Assembly: GCA_021787505.1 (NCBI GenBank) | Contig: JAJYLU010000097.1 | Span: 1-6,888 of the forward strand | Direction of reading: 5' to 3' | DNA: 6,888 bases | Source: Nitrospirota bacterium | Lineage (GTDB): Bacteria; Nitrospirota; Thermodesulfovibrionia; Thermodesulfovibrionales; UBA6898 | Shown here: one piece after another, positions 1 through 6,091 of the stretch | How the letters are laid out: every line of letters starts with the position of its first letter | Position numbering within the stretch: the stretch's first letter is position 1 | Notes under the pieces: generated by a model | Database searches by the model: none | Told to the model about the DNA's origin: nothing | Seen by the model: the letters and a program-made list of their open reading frames with translations, nothing else | Position numbers and translations under genes: made by a program

Positions 1-938
1 TAATTGACATTGAGGTACCCACCCAGTCCGTCGGGATGGCGGTTTTCGTAAGAGCCTCTCACCTCCCAAAAGTCCTTGTCCAGCTCGGTATCCCTTATGT
101 GATATGCCCACCAGTTCCCGCTGCTTCCTCCCGGCTCGATAAACCGGTACTCAAGTCCCGTCCCTATTCCACGTTTGCTGAAGCCGTCGAGCACGAGCGT
201 TGCGTCGCGGTTTTCGGCGATCGCCCAGTAAAAGGGAAGGCTGAGCGAGAAACCGCGGGTACTGCTGTTGGCAACAAGCGGCATCAAGAGTCCCGTCTGC
301 CTCTCTTTTATCAGCGAGGCCCATAAATAGGGGGTATAAAACACAGGGAGGTCCTTGATGCGAAAGGTGGTGTCACGCGAAGTAAGACGCTTGTCTACGA
401 CTGCGTTGACATCTCTTCCTTTAAAACACCACGCAGGCACCGGCGCGTCGCAGGTGGTAAAGGTTGCATCCGGGCTGAAATAGTAGTCTTCGCCGCGCTT
501 CTCTATCTCTCTCCCCGAGATGTGGTAATTGTACTTCTTGTAAAAAACCTTTGCTCCGACAAGCCTGCCTGTCCTGGCGTCGAGGTTCATCTCTGACCTT
601 TCTGCAGTAATAGAAGTCTCAGGGTCATTGTAAGTCAGGGGGCCGGGGATTACCGCTTCGGAAGTATCTTCATAATATGTGATCTGTCCGGCCCGCAGAA
701 CAGCCCCGTTCCTTTCGATCGTGACCGATCCGGTGGCAACATATTTCTTCATCTCCCCGAAATATTCCAGTTTGTCCGCAGTGATGACAGTATAGGCGTC
801 TTCGGCAAAGCAGCTCAGCGTAAAAAGTGAAAGGTGGATAGTGAGAAGTGAAATAAAAAACAGGAAAATGGACAGCTTATTTCGGTTCTTTCCCGTGTTT
901 TCACACTCTCCTTTTACCTTTATCTTTTCACTTTTCAC
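1..938 (-). CDS. lptD: LPS-assembly protein LptD (OstA), N-terminal part; 3' end beyond the window
   Basis: LptD is the outer-membrane beta-barrel that, with lipoprotein LptE, inserts lipopolysaccharide into the outer leaflet. The frame stays open from a GTG at 936-938 to the left edge, giving 312 residues of a protein usually about 650-800 long. Residues 1-21 are Lys/Arg/Asn-rich, 22-44 are hydrophobic (IFLFFISLLTIHLSLF), and SCFA-EDA suggests signal peptidase I cleavage after Ala45. Residues about 50-150 fit the OstA/LptA-like periplasmic domain (ADKLEYFGEMKKYVATGSV). A conserved LptD stretch follows: TTCDAPVPAWCFKGRDV (161-177) and KDLPVFYTPYLWASL (195-209), then the first barrel strands. 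The gene starts six bases after the folC stop, so it is probably cotranscribed. The start is the weak point: GTG is the only usual start codon in frame before the signal peptide, and it has no good Shine-Dalgarno sequence. The identification is strong; the exact start is moderate. Confidence 0.9.
   Translation of the reverse strand, partial: MKSEKIKVKGECENTGKNRNKLSIFLFFISLLTIHLSLFTLSCFAEDAYTVITADKLEYFGEMKKYVATGSVTIERNGAVLRAGQITYYEDTSEAVIPGPLTYNDPETSITAERSEMNLDARTGRLVGAKVFYKKYNYHISGREIEKRGEDYYFSPDATFTTCDAPVPAWCFKGRDVNAVVDKRLTSRDTTFRIKDLPVFYTPYLWASLIKERQTGLLMPLVANSSTRGFSLSLPFYWAIAENRDATLVLDGFSKRGIGTGLEYRFIEPGGSSGNWWAYHIRDTELDKDFWEVRGSYENRHPDGLGGYLNVN
820..938. repeat. Imperfect GTGAAA-rich inverted repeat across the lptD start and signal-peptide region
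   Basis: On the minus strand the segment at 938-899 is a run of GTGAAA-like units (starting GTGAAAAGTGAAAAG). On the plus strand the segment at 820-861 has the same character (starting GTAAAAAGTGAAAGG). The outermost 15 bases of the two arms match at 13 positions when one is reverse-complemented; the inner parts match only loosely. The arms enclose about 37 bases. The minus-strand arm encodes the basic start of the LptD signal peptide and the opposite arm encodes its hydrophobic core. The composition is purine-skewed and differs from the GC-richer genes around it. It could be an old repeat or miniature element, or simply low-complexity sequence. Confidence 0.45.
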
Positions 939-944
939 AGTATT

Positions 945-2252
945 TCATTCTCTCAGTCGCGTGAGCACACCTTTGCTTCCCAGGAACTCCTTCGCCTCCC
1001 CGATGGTATAGAACGAACCGGTAATCAGGATCAGGTCTCCGGGCTGCCGCAACTCTTCTGCCTGGACAATCGCCTCTGCAACACTCTGAGCGACGATCGA
1101 CGGATATCCCATCTTTGCGGCCGCCGCGGCCAGTCTTCCGGGAGAGGCCGCCCTGCCATACGCCGGCGCCGCAAAAAGTATTTCGGCCGCCAGCGGCAGG
1201 AGGGGCCCCAGTATGCCTTCGATGTCCTTGTCTCCCATGGCCCCGATGACCAGGATAATTCTCCTGTACCGGGCAAGCACGATCTTTTTCAGGTGGTCCG
1301 AAAGGGCCAGGGAAGCTTGGGGATTGTGTGCGCCGTCGATGAGAACCGGCGGGTCGTCCTTCACCAACTCGAGTCTTCCCGGCCAGCGGACGAATGTGAG
1401 TCCTTTCGCGATATCGAACCGAAGGCCGGGAAATTTCGAGGATATCACCTCGACCGTCTTCAAGGCCAGAGAGGCGTTGACCATCTGGTGGCCGCCCGGG
1501 AGCGGCACGCGAAGGTCGCGATAATCCCTGTCGCCGGAATAATTCAAGGTAATCCCGCCGAACGACTCAGCGACCAGCCCGGCAGTAAACTCCTTTCCGA
1601 ACGTATAGAGCGCGGAGTGCTTCTCCGCAGACTTTGCTGACACCACCTTTATCGCCTCCGCCTCATGGTCAGCGCTCACGACGGGAACGCCCTCTTTTAT
1701 GATTCCCGCTTTTTCCTTTGCGACCTCGCACAAAGTACGGCCCAGAAAATCACAATGGTCAAGACCGATCCTCGTTATGACCGAGACCTCGGGCGCGATA
1801 ACGTTCGTTGCATCGAGCCGCCCTCCCAGCCCGGTCTCGACCACCGCCCATTCGACCCCCTTGTTTCTGAAATGGAGAAAGGCCATCGCGGTCACGACCT
1901 CGAAGAAAGTCGGGGAAAAATCTTCGATCTTCCCGACTGCCGTCTTTACCTCTTCTGCAAGGGCTATTACCTCATCTTCGCCGGTCTCTTCTCCGTTGAT
2001 CCTGATCCGTTCCGTAAAGCTAAGAAGATGGGGGGAGGTGAAGAGCCCGGTCCTGACGCCCGAGGTCCGCAGGATCGATTCGATCATCGCGGAGGTCGAG
2101 CCCTTTCCGTTCGTTCCCGCTACGTGGACAGACCGGAACGCATGATGGGGATTGCCTAATATAGACATAAGCGTCCGGATATTCTCCAGCCCGAACTTCA
2201 TTCCTTGCTGCTGAAGGCCGTAGAGGTATCCGATCGCCTGCTGATAACTCAT
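945..2252 (-). CDS. folC: Bifunctional dihydrofolate synthase / folylpolyglutamate synthase
   Basis: This cytosolic ATP-dependent Mur-ligase-family enzyme adds glutamate to dihydropteroate and/or to reduced folates. The 435 residues match the family length. Visible motifs in order are: the P-loop VAGTNGKGST (44-53); TSPHL (72-76) of the folate/omega-loop region; FFEVVTAMAF (116-125); ETGLGGRLDATN (139-150); DH at 165-166; KEKAGIIK (179-186), whose Lys181 corresponds to the usually carbamylated lysine; GHQMVNASLAL (254-264); WPGRLE (290-295); and DGAHNP (306-311) in the C-terminal glutamate-ligase domain. The ATG shares an ATGA overlap with the accD stop (2249-2252). I see no convincing Shine-Dalgarno sequence before it, so translation probably depends on ribosomes finishing accD. 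Whether one or both activities are present cannot be read from sequence. No frameshift or missing key residue is seen. Confidence 0.96.
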   Translation of the reverse strand: MSYQQAIGYLYGLQQQGMKFGLENIRTLMSILGNPHHAFRSVHVAGTNGKGSTSAMIESILRTSGVRTGLFTSPHLLSFTERIRINGEETGEDEVIALAEEVKTAVGKIEDFSPTFFEVVTAMAFLHFRNKGVEWAVVETGLGGRLDATNVIAPEVSVITRIGLDHCDFLGRTLCEVAKEKAGIIKEGVPVVSADHEAEAIKVVSAKSAEKHSALYTFGKEFTAGLVAESFGGITLNYSGDRDYRDLRVPLPGGHQMVNASLALKTVEVISSKFPGLRFDIAKGLTFVRWPGRLELVKDDPPVLIDGAHNPQASLALSDHLKKIVLARYRRIILVIGAMGDKDIEGILGPLLPLAAEILFAAPAYGRAASPGRLAAAAAKMGYPSIVAQSVAEAIVQAEELRQPGDLILITGSFYTIGEAKEFLGSKGVLTRLRE

Positions 2253-3082
2253 GTGAGCAGTTCTATGATCTTTGCGACGGTTTTCTTGATATCTTTCCTG
2301 TCGACTATCTTGTCGATAAACCCGTGTTCGAGAAGAAACTCGGCCCTCTGGAAATCCTCGGGGAGTTGCTGTTTGATCGTCTGCTCGATCACTCCCCGCC
2401 CGGCAAAACCTACGAGGCTTTTGGGTTCGGCAAGGATGATATCGCCCAGCATGGCAAAACTCGCCGTGACCCCTCCGAACGTCGGATCGGCGAGAATCGA
2501 GATGTACAGCGCCCCGTTGTCCTTTAACCTTCCCACCGCAGCAGAGACCCTTGCCATCTGCATCAGGGAAAAGATACCCTCCTGCATCCTCGCGCCCCCC
2601 GAGGAGGCGACCGTGACAAGGGGCCTCCCTCTTTCGAGCGCCGCCTCAGCCGCCCGCACAATCTTCTCCCCTACCACCGAGCCCATGCTGCCGCCGACAA
2701 AGGAAAAGTCCATGACCACCAGGATCACGGGATGTCCTTCGACCGTCGCCTCCCCTGAAATCGCTGCGTCCTCGAGGCCGGTCTTCCTCTTGTTCTCCTC
2801 GAGTTTCTCGCGGTAGAGGACCTTGTCCCGGAAGGCAAGCGGGTCATTGGACGTGAGCCCGGCGTCCATCTCGATGAAACTGCCTTCGTCCACGAGAAGA
2901 CCGAGCCTCTCCCTGGCGCTGATCCGGAAGTGGTAATTGCATTTTGGGCATATCTGAAGATTTTTCTCTATCTCCCTCTTATAAATGATCTCCCGGCAAC
3001 TCTCGCACTTCACCCATAGCCCCTCGGGAATCTTCACTTTCTTGTCTGTTTTTATCTCTTTGCTTTTCTTAAACCATGCCAT
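2249..3082 (-). CDS. accD: Acetyl-CoA carboxylase carboxyltransferase, beta subunit
   Basis: AccD pairs with AccA to move the carboxyl group from biotin on AccB to acetyl-CoA, giving malonyl-CoA, the committed step of fatty acid synthesis, in the cytosol. The 277 residues are typical. A four-cysteine zinc ribbon is complete: C26-x2-C29 and C45-x2-C48 (CESC, CPKC). The crotonase-fold carboxyltransferase domain follows, with FVGGSMGSVVGEK (128-140), the oxyanion-loop motif SSGGARMQEG (160-169), DPTFGGVTAS (199-208) and GFAGRGVIEQT (about 226-236). The ATG at 3080-3082 is supported by GAGG eight bases upstream and by the family-typical start MAWFKK. It ends in an ATGA overlap with folC. No accA, accB or accC is in the window, so the partner subunits must be encoded elsewhere. 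Confidence 0.97.
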   Translation of the reverse strand: MAWFKKSKEIKTDKKVKIPEGLWVKCESCREIIYKREIEKNLQICPKCNYHFRISARERLGLLVDEGSFIEMDAGLTSNDPLAFRDKVLYREKLEENKRKTGLEDAAISGEATVEGHPVILVVMDFSFVGGSMGSVVGEKIVRAAEAALERGRPLVTVASSGGARMQEGIFSLMQMARVSAAVGRLKDNGALYISILADPTFGGVTASFAMLGDIILAEPKSLVGFAGRGVIEQTIKQQLPEDFQRAEFLLEHGFIDKIVDRKDIKKTVAKIIELLT

Positions 3083-3090
3083 AATAGCAT

Positions 3091-3099
3091 CCTCACCTT
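3091..3099 (-). promoter_or_regulatory. accD ribosome binding site
   Basis: The minus strand reads AAGGTGAGG, ending eight bases before the accD ATG. It lies in the 47-base gap after the hydrolase gene, the widest gap in the trpB-to-lptD run, so accD can be initiated independently. No promoter or terminator is evident in that gap. Confidence 0.6.
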
Positions 3100-3129
3100 A
3101 CTAATCGAATCCGCCTTGAAACCGGATCG

Positions 3130-3891
3130 TCATATTTCATACGTCTTTCCGTCCCTCAGCATCTCTATCCTTTTTACCCGGATCTTTTTTATCTCTTTCC
3201 TGATCAGTCCGATATACTGCGGCTTCGCATGCGTGATGAAGACGCGGCCGGGCGGAGTCTTCATCTTCGCAAGATCTGCGGCGAGAAGTCGCGCAGTAAG
3301 GTGCCCTGTCTTCAGCGCAAGCGCCTCCATGCTGTTGGGGAATGAGACCTCGACGATGACCGCATCAACCTTCTTCGCAGCACTCCAGATCGCATCAGTC
3401 GGTCCGGTATCCCCGCTGTAGAGCAGTCTTCCGCCCGTCTGGTCCTTTACTGTGTAACCGACCGCAGGCACTGTATGGTTCACCCTCGAGGCCTGGACGG
3501 TATACCCGCCGATCCTGAAAGATTTTCCAGGGATCACGCTTCTCAGTTTCACCACCGGCTCCCGCGCGGCCGATATTCTAGTAAAGTCCGGCCAGAGCTT
3601 GTCGTTCAAAACATTCTCTTTTAGCACAGTCAGCGTCTCCTGCATGCCGAAAAGCATAATACTGTGCCGTTTGTTCTTAATCACGATATTGTCCGCGAGA
3701 AACGGGATCGCCCTGATATGATCGAGGTGTGAATGGGTAAGAAGGACATTCTTTATCGCAAACTGTTCTGCTTCGGAAAGACGGGCGCCGATCGTCCCGC
3801 CGTCAAGAAGAAGTTTGCCGTCGATAAGAAAGGCCGGCGGGTAGTGTCCCGGGAACTCCGCCCCGGAACTGCCGAGGACCTTAAGCCGCAT
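3130..3891 (-). CDS. Metallo-beta-lactamase-fold hydrolase, class II cyclic-nucleotide phosphodiesterase-like
   Basis: This is a 253-residue soluble metallo-hydrolase with no signal peptide. The start MRLKVLGSSGAEFPGHYPPA is a typical first strand for this family. The metal ligands are complete: H53-S-H55-L-D57-H58 (THSHLDH), H129 (RVNHT), D151 (YSGDTG) and H211 (FITHAKPQY), which predicts a di-zinc (or di-metal) site. HxHLDH resembles the class II cAMP phosphodiesterase signature, but the usual Gly shortly after it is Ala (HIRAIPF). The substrate is unknown: a cyclic nucleotide, another phosphodiester or another ester is possible. I chose the ATG at 3889-3891. A TTG at 3919-3921 in the same frame would add ten residues (SDTSAGRAG), but the family start and the GGGCGGGA just upstream favour the ATG. 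The gene overlaps the small ORF before it by 11 bases, which suggests coupling. Confidence 0.85.
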   Translation of the reverse strand: MRLKVLGSSGAEFPGHYPPAFLIDGKLLLDGGTIGARLSEAEQFAIKNVLLTHSHLDHIRAIPFLADNIVIKNKRHSIMLFGMQETLTVLKENVLNDKLWPDFTRISAAREPVVKLRSVIPGKSFRIGGYTVQASRVNHTVPAVGYTVKDQTGGRLLYSGDTGPTDAIWSAAKKVDAVIVEVSFPNSMEALALKTGHLTARLLAADLAKMKTPPGRVFITHAKPQYIGLIRKEIKKIRVKRIEMLRDGKTYEI

Positions 3892-3997
3892 TCCCGCCCG
3901 TCCCGCTGAAGTATCCGACAAGGGTCGATTTCACGAGGAACAAAAGCCCCGACAAGGTCTTCAACTGCCGGTTTTTCCTCAGCAGCCCGTCGCTCAT
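3881..3997 (-). CDS. Hypothetical 38-residue small protein between trpA and the hydrolase gene
   Basis: I do not recognise this protein. The ATG (3995-3997) sits in an ATGA overlap with the trpA stop, with GAAAGG seven bases upstream (4005-4010). The TAA at 3881-3883 lies 11 bases inside the hydrolase gene. The peptide begins MSDGLLRKNRQLKTLSGLLF, continues LVKSTLVGYFSG and ends TGGNAA. It has five Lys/Arg and one Asp, so it is basic, with an amphipathic or weakly hydrophobic middle (residues 15-30) interrupted by Lys23 and no signal peptide. It fills the otherwise empty 102 bases between trpA and the hydrolase. It may be a real peptide, or a short translated relay that carries ribosomes from trpA to the hydrolase start. 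Overlaps at both ends plus the ribosome site support translation; function is unknown. Confidence 0.5.
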   Translation of the reverse strand: MSDGLLRKNRQLKTLSGLLFLVKSTLVGYFSGTGGNAA

Positions 3998-4770
3998 GCG
4001 ATCGCCTTTCTCAGAGACAAGAGGTATTCCTTCAATGACGCGTCAGGATCCGATGCCCTTTTCACGATGGCGCTGCCGACGATCACCCCATCCGCGAACC
4101 GTGCGACCTCGGACGCCTCTTCGGGAGTCGTGATCCCGAAGCCCACCGCTACCGGCTTTCCGCTCATGGAGCGGATTTTTGAAACATGCGATGAGATCGA
4201 CGAATCCATGGAAAGCTTCGAACCGGTAATCCCGGTGATCGAGACATAATATATGAACCCGCGGGAGGATTTCGAGACCCTCCTGATCCTGTCTTCCGTC
4301 GATGTGGGCGCGACGAGAAAAATTATATCGAAATCCGATTTCCTCGAAAAAGAGAGAATGTTGCCTGCCTCGTCAGGGGGCAGGTCAGGGACGATGATTC
4401 CGTCCACTCCGGCCTCAGAGGCATCGTGCACGAAACGCTCTTCGCCGTATTTGAATATCGGATTATAGTAGGTCATCAGTAGAAGAGGTATCTCCGAACT
4501 TTTCCGGAGGTCCGCGACAAGGTCAATGACTTTATGCAGGGTGACGCCTCCGCTCAGGGCGCGCTGGGCCGCTTTCTGTATCGTCGGTCCGTCCGCCAGC
4601 GGATCTGAAAAGGGCACGCCGAGTTCGATGATATCGGCCCCGCAGTCCTCTAAAATCCGCACAAGTTCCACGGTCCTCCCGAGGTCCGGATCTCCGGCCA
4701 TGATATAGGGGATAAAGGCCTTTCCCCCTCCCTTCGCGATATACCTGAATTTCTTCCCGATCCTGGACAT
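3994..4770 (-). CDS. trpA: Tryptophan synthase alpha subunit
   Basis: TrpA cleaves indole-3-glycerol phosphate to indole and glyceraldehyde 3-phosphate. Indole then tunnels to TrpB inside the alpha2-beta2 complex in the cytosol. The 258 residues form a TIM barrel of normal length. The catalytic pair falls at the canonical positions: Glu49 in IIELGVPFSDP and Asp60 in LADGPT. The phosphate-binding loops are GFGI (210-213) and GSAIVK (232-237). The region corresponding to loop 6, VAPTSTEDRIRRVS, and the strand FIYYVSITGITG are also typical. The ATG at 4768-4770 shares one base with the trpB TAA (TAATG), which suggests coupled, roughly equal synthesis of the two subunits. The stop overlaps the following small ORF. 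No key residue is missing. Confidence 0.97.
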   Translation of the reverse strand: MSRIGKKFRYIAKGGGKAFIPYIMAGDPDLGRTVELVRILEDCGADIIELGVPFSDPLADGPTIQKAAQRALSGGVTLHKVIDLVADLRKSSEIPLLLMTYYNPIFKYGEERFVHDASEAGVDGIIVPDLPPDEAGNILSFSRKSDFDIIFLVAPTSTEDRIRRVSKSSRGFIYYVSITGITGSKLSMDSSISSHVSKIRSMSGKPVAVGFGITTPEEASEVARFADGVIVGSAIVKRASDPDASLKEYLLSLRKAIA

Positions 4771-5963
4771 TACAGTTCGATCCCTTTTATCCGTGCGACC
4801 TGCTGCACATCCTTGTCGCCGCGGCCGGAAAGATTGACGATCACTACATTGTCCTTAGGCAGCACCGGGACGAGTTTCACCGCCTCGGCAAGTGCATGCG
4901 ACGACTCGAGCGCGGGGATGATCCCTTCAGTCTTCGACAGAAGTTCGAAGGCGCTGAGCGCCTCGTCGTCCGTTGCAAAGGTATACCGCGCCCTGCCGGA
5001 GTCCCTGAGTAATGCATGCTCCGGCCCGACCGCCGCGTAGTCGAGGCCCGCTGACACGGAATGGGTGCCGAGGATGTTGCCGTCGTCGTCCTGAAGCAGG
5101 AAACTCTTGGTGCCCTGGAGCACGCCGAGCGAACCGCCCGCGAACCGCGCGGCATGCTCGCCCGGGACAATCCCCTTCCCACCCGCCTCCACCCCGATCA
5201 TCTTCACTTCCTCGTCGTCGATGAAATGATGGAAGAGACCCATCGCGTTGCTGCCTCCGCCGATGCAGGCGATGAGATAATCGGGCAGCCTCCCTTCCGC
5301 GTCCAGGATCTGTTTTTTGGCCTCCTTGCCGATGACGGACTGGAAGTCCCGTACCATCAACGGGAAAGGATGCGGACCGAAGACCGTCCCGAGGACATAA
5401 TGGGTCGACCTCACGTTCGTCGTCCAGTCGCGCATCGCCTCGTTTATCGCGTCCTTGAGCGTCCTCGAACCGATCGCCACCTCGACCACGTTCGCCCCGA
5501 GGAGTCTCATCCTGAAGACATTGAGCGACTGGCGTACGATATCGTCGGAACCCATATAGATCTCACACTCAAGACCGCATAGGGCCGCACCGGTTGCGGT
5601 CGCAACGCCGTGCTGTCCCGCCCCTGTCTCGGCGATGAGCCTCTTCTTCCCCATTTTTTTCGCAAGAAGCGCCTGCCCGAGCGCGTTGTTGATCTTGTGA
5701 GCGCCCGTATGGGCAAGGTCCTCGCGCTTCAGATAGATCCTGGCGCCCCCGAGATAATCGGTCAATCTCTTCGCAAAATAAAGAGGAGTCGGCCTGCCGA
5801 TATAGGTCTTCAAAAGAAGGTCGATCTCCCTTTTGAAATCCCGGTCCTTCCCAAGTGCGAAATAAGCCTTTTCGAGCTCATCTAGCGCAGGCATCAGAGT
5901 CTCAGGCGCAAAACGTCCGCCGTATTCTCCGAAGTATCCTCTCTTGTCCGGAAATTTCTTTAT
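4770..5963 (-). CDS. trpB: Tryptophan synthase beta subunit, apparently starting at an ATA codon
   Basis: TrpB uses PLP to condense indole (from TrpA) with L-serine, giving L-tryptophan. The first ATG in frame (5892-5894) would give 374 residues, but the frame is open 111 bases further upstream and encodes the hallmark N-terminus [15 protein letters not shown] then RFAPETL. No ATG, GTG or TTG lies between the stop at 6006-6008 and that ATG. ATA at 5961-5963 stands where Met is expected ([12 protein letters not shown]), eight bases after AAAGAGG. Starting there gives 397 residues, the family norm. In this numbering the PLP lysine is Lys90 (HTGAHKINN), catalytic Glu is Glu112 (AETGAGQHG), the PLP-phosphate loop is GGGSN (235-239), and SGRGDKD starts at Ser379. 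These sit within three residues of the Salmonella positions. A non-canonical start or a one-base G-to-A change or error are both possible. The product call is certain; the start is inferred. Confidence 0.95.
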   Translation of the reverse strand: MKKFPDKRGYFGEYGGRFAPETLMPALDELEKAYFALGKDRDFKREIDLLLKTYIGRPTPLYFAKRLTDYLGGARIYLKREDLAHTGAHKINNALGQALLAKKMGKKRLIAETGAGQHGVATATGAALCGLECEIYMGSDDIVRQSLNVFRMRLLGANVVEVAIGSRTLKDAINEAMRDWTTNVRSTHYVLGTVFGPHPFPLMVRDFQSVIGKEAKKQILDAEGRLPDYLIACIGGGSNAMGLFHHFIDDEEVKMIGVEAGGKGIVPGEHAARFAGGSLGVLQGTKSFLLQDDDGNILGTHSVSAGLDYAAVGPEHALLRDSGRARYTFATDDEALSAFELLSKTEGIIPALESSHALAEAVKLVPVLPKDNVVIVNLSGRGDKDVQQVARIKGIEL

Positions 5964-5971
5964 TTCAGCCG

Positions 5972-5978
5972 CCTCTTT
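5972..5978 (-). promoter_or_regulatory. Shine-Dalgarno sequence that places the trpB start at ATA
   Basis: The minus strand reads AAAGAGG, followed by eight bases and then ATA at 5961-5963. No comparable site stands before the internal ATG at 5892-5894, where the sequence instead codes for the conserved APETL. The other in-frame ATA (5997-5999) has no such site. This supports 5963 as the true first base. Confidence 0.55.
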
Positions 5979-6024
5979 CTGCCAAGTCCTTGTTTTTATA
6001 TGGCTTTAATATACATATCTTGAA

Positions 6025-6039
6025 GGATATATTATATCC
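6025..6039 (-). promoter_or_regulatory. Candidate trpB promoter -10 box inside a 15-bp palindrome
   Basis: The minus strand reads GGATATAATATATCC, a perfect inverted repeat with a one-base centre, and TATAAT at 6036-6031 matches the sigma-70 consensus. It lies in the AT-rich 128-base spacer between the phosphate-transporter stop and trpB, and would give a leader of about 60 bases. I find no good -35 box at 16-18 bases; TGTCTA is the closest and is poor. The palindrome could be a repressor or activator operator over the -10. It does not look like the E. coli TrpR operator, and there is no Trp-codon-rich leader peptide for attenuation. AT-rich sequence makes such matches by chance fairly easily. 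Confidence 0.4.
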
Positions 6040-6091
6040 CAAACCAAGAAATATAGACAGCCTCGAAGAGGTTAAAGAGCGTGTGTGTAAC

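Noticed and set aside
36..326. Plus-strand open frame of 96 codons at the left end
   Set aside because: It is antisense to lptD, whose minus-strand frame carries clear LptD motifs across the same bases.
895..906. GTGT-GAAA-ACAC hairpin with a GNRA-type loop in the lptD leader
   Set aside because: The four-pair stem is too short to support a structured RNA element alone, and it lies in low-complexity sequence.
1213..2159. Several plus-strand open frames of 100-164 codons
   Set aside because: They lie wholly opposite folC, which has all its family motifs; their translations look like nothing known and reflect the GC bias of the opposite strand.
2205..2816. Plus-strand open frame of 203 codons
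   Set aside because: It is antisense to accD and the start of folC; the Ser/Pro/Thr-rich translation is typical of a shadow frame.
3110..3130. Short inverted repeat (ATCCG...CGGAT) between the hydrolase gene and accD
   Set aside because: Five base pairs with a nine-base loop and no T-run; it is within what chance gives in GC-rich sequence.
5061..5582. Plus-strand open frame of 173 codons
   Set aside because: It is antisense to trpB, in a region encoding conserved TrpB sequence.
6060..6075. Hairpin CCTC-TTC-GAGG after the phosphate-transporter stop as a terminator
   Set aside because: The stem is only four base pairs and is not followed by a T-run, so it does not meet the form of an intrinsic terminator.
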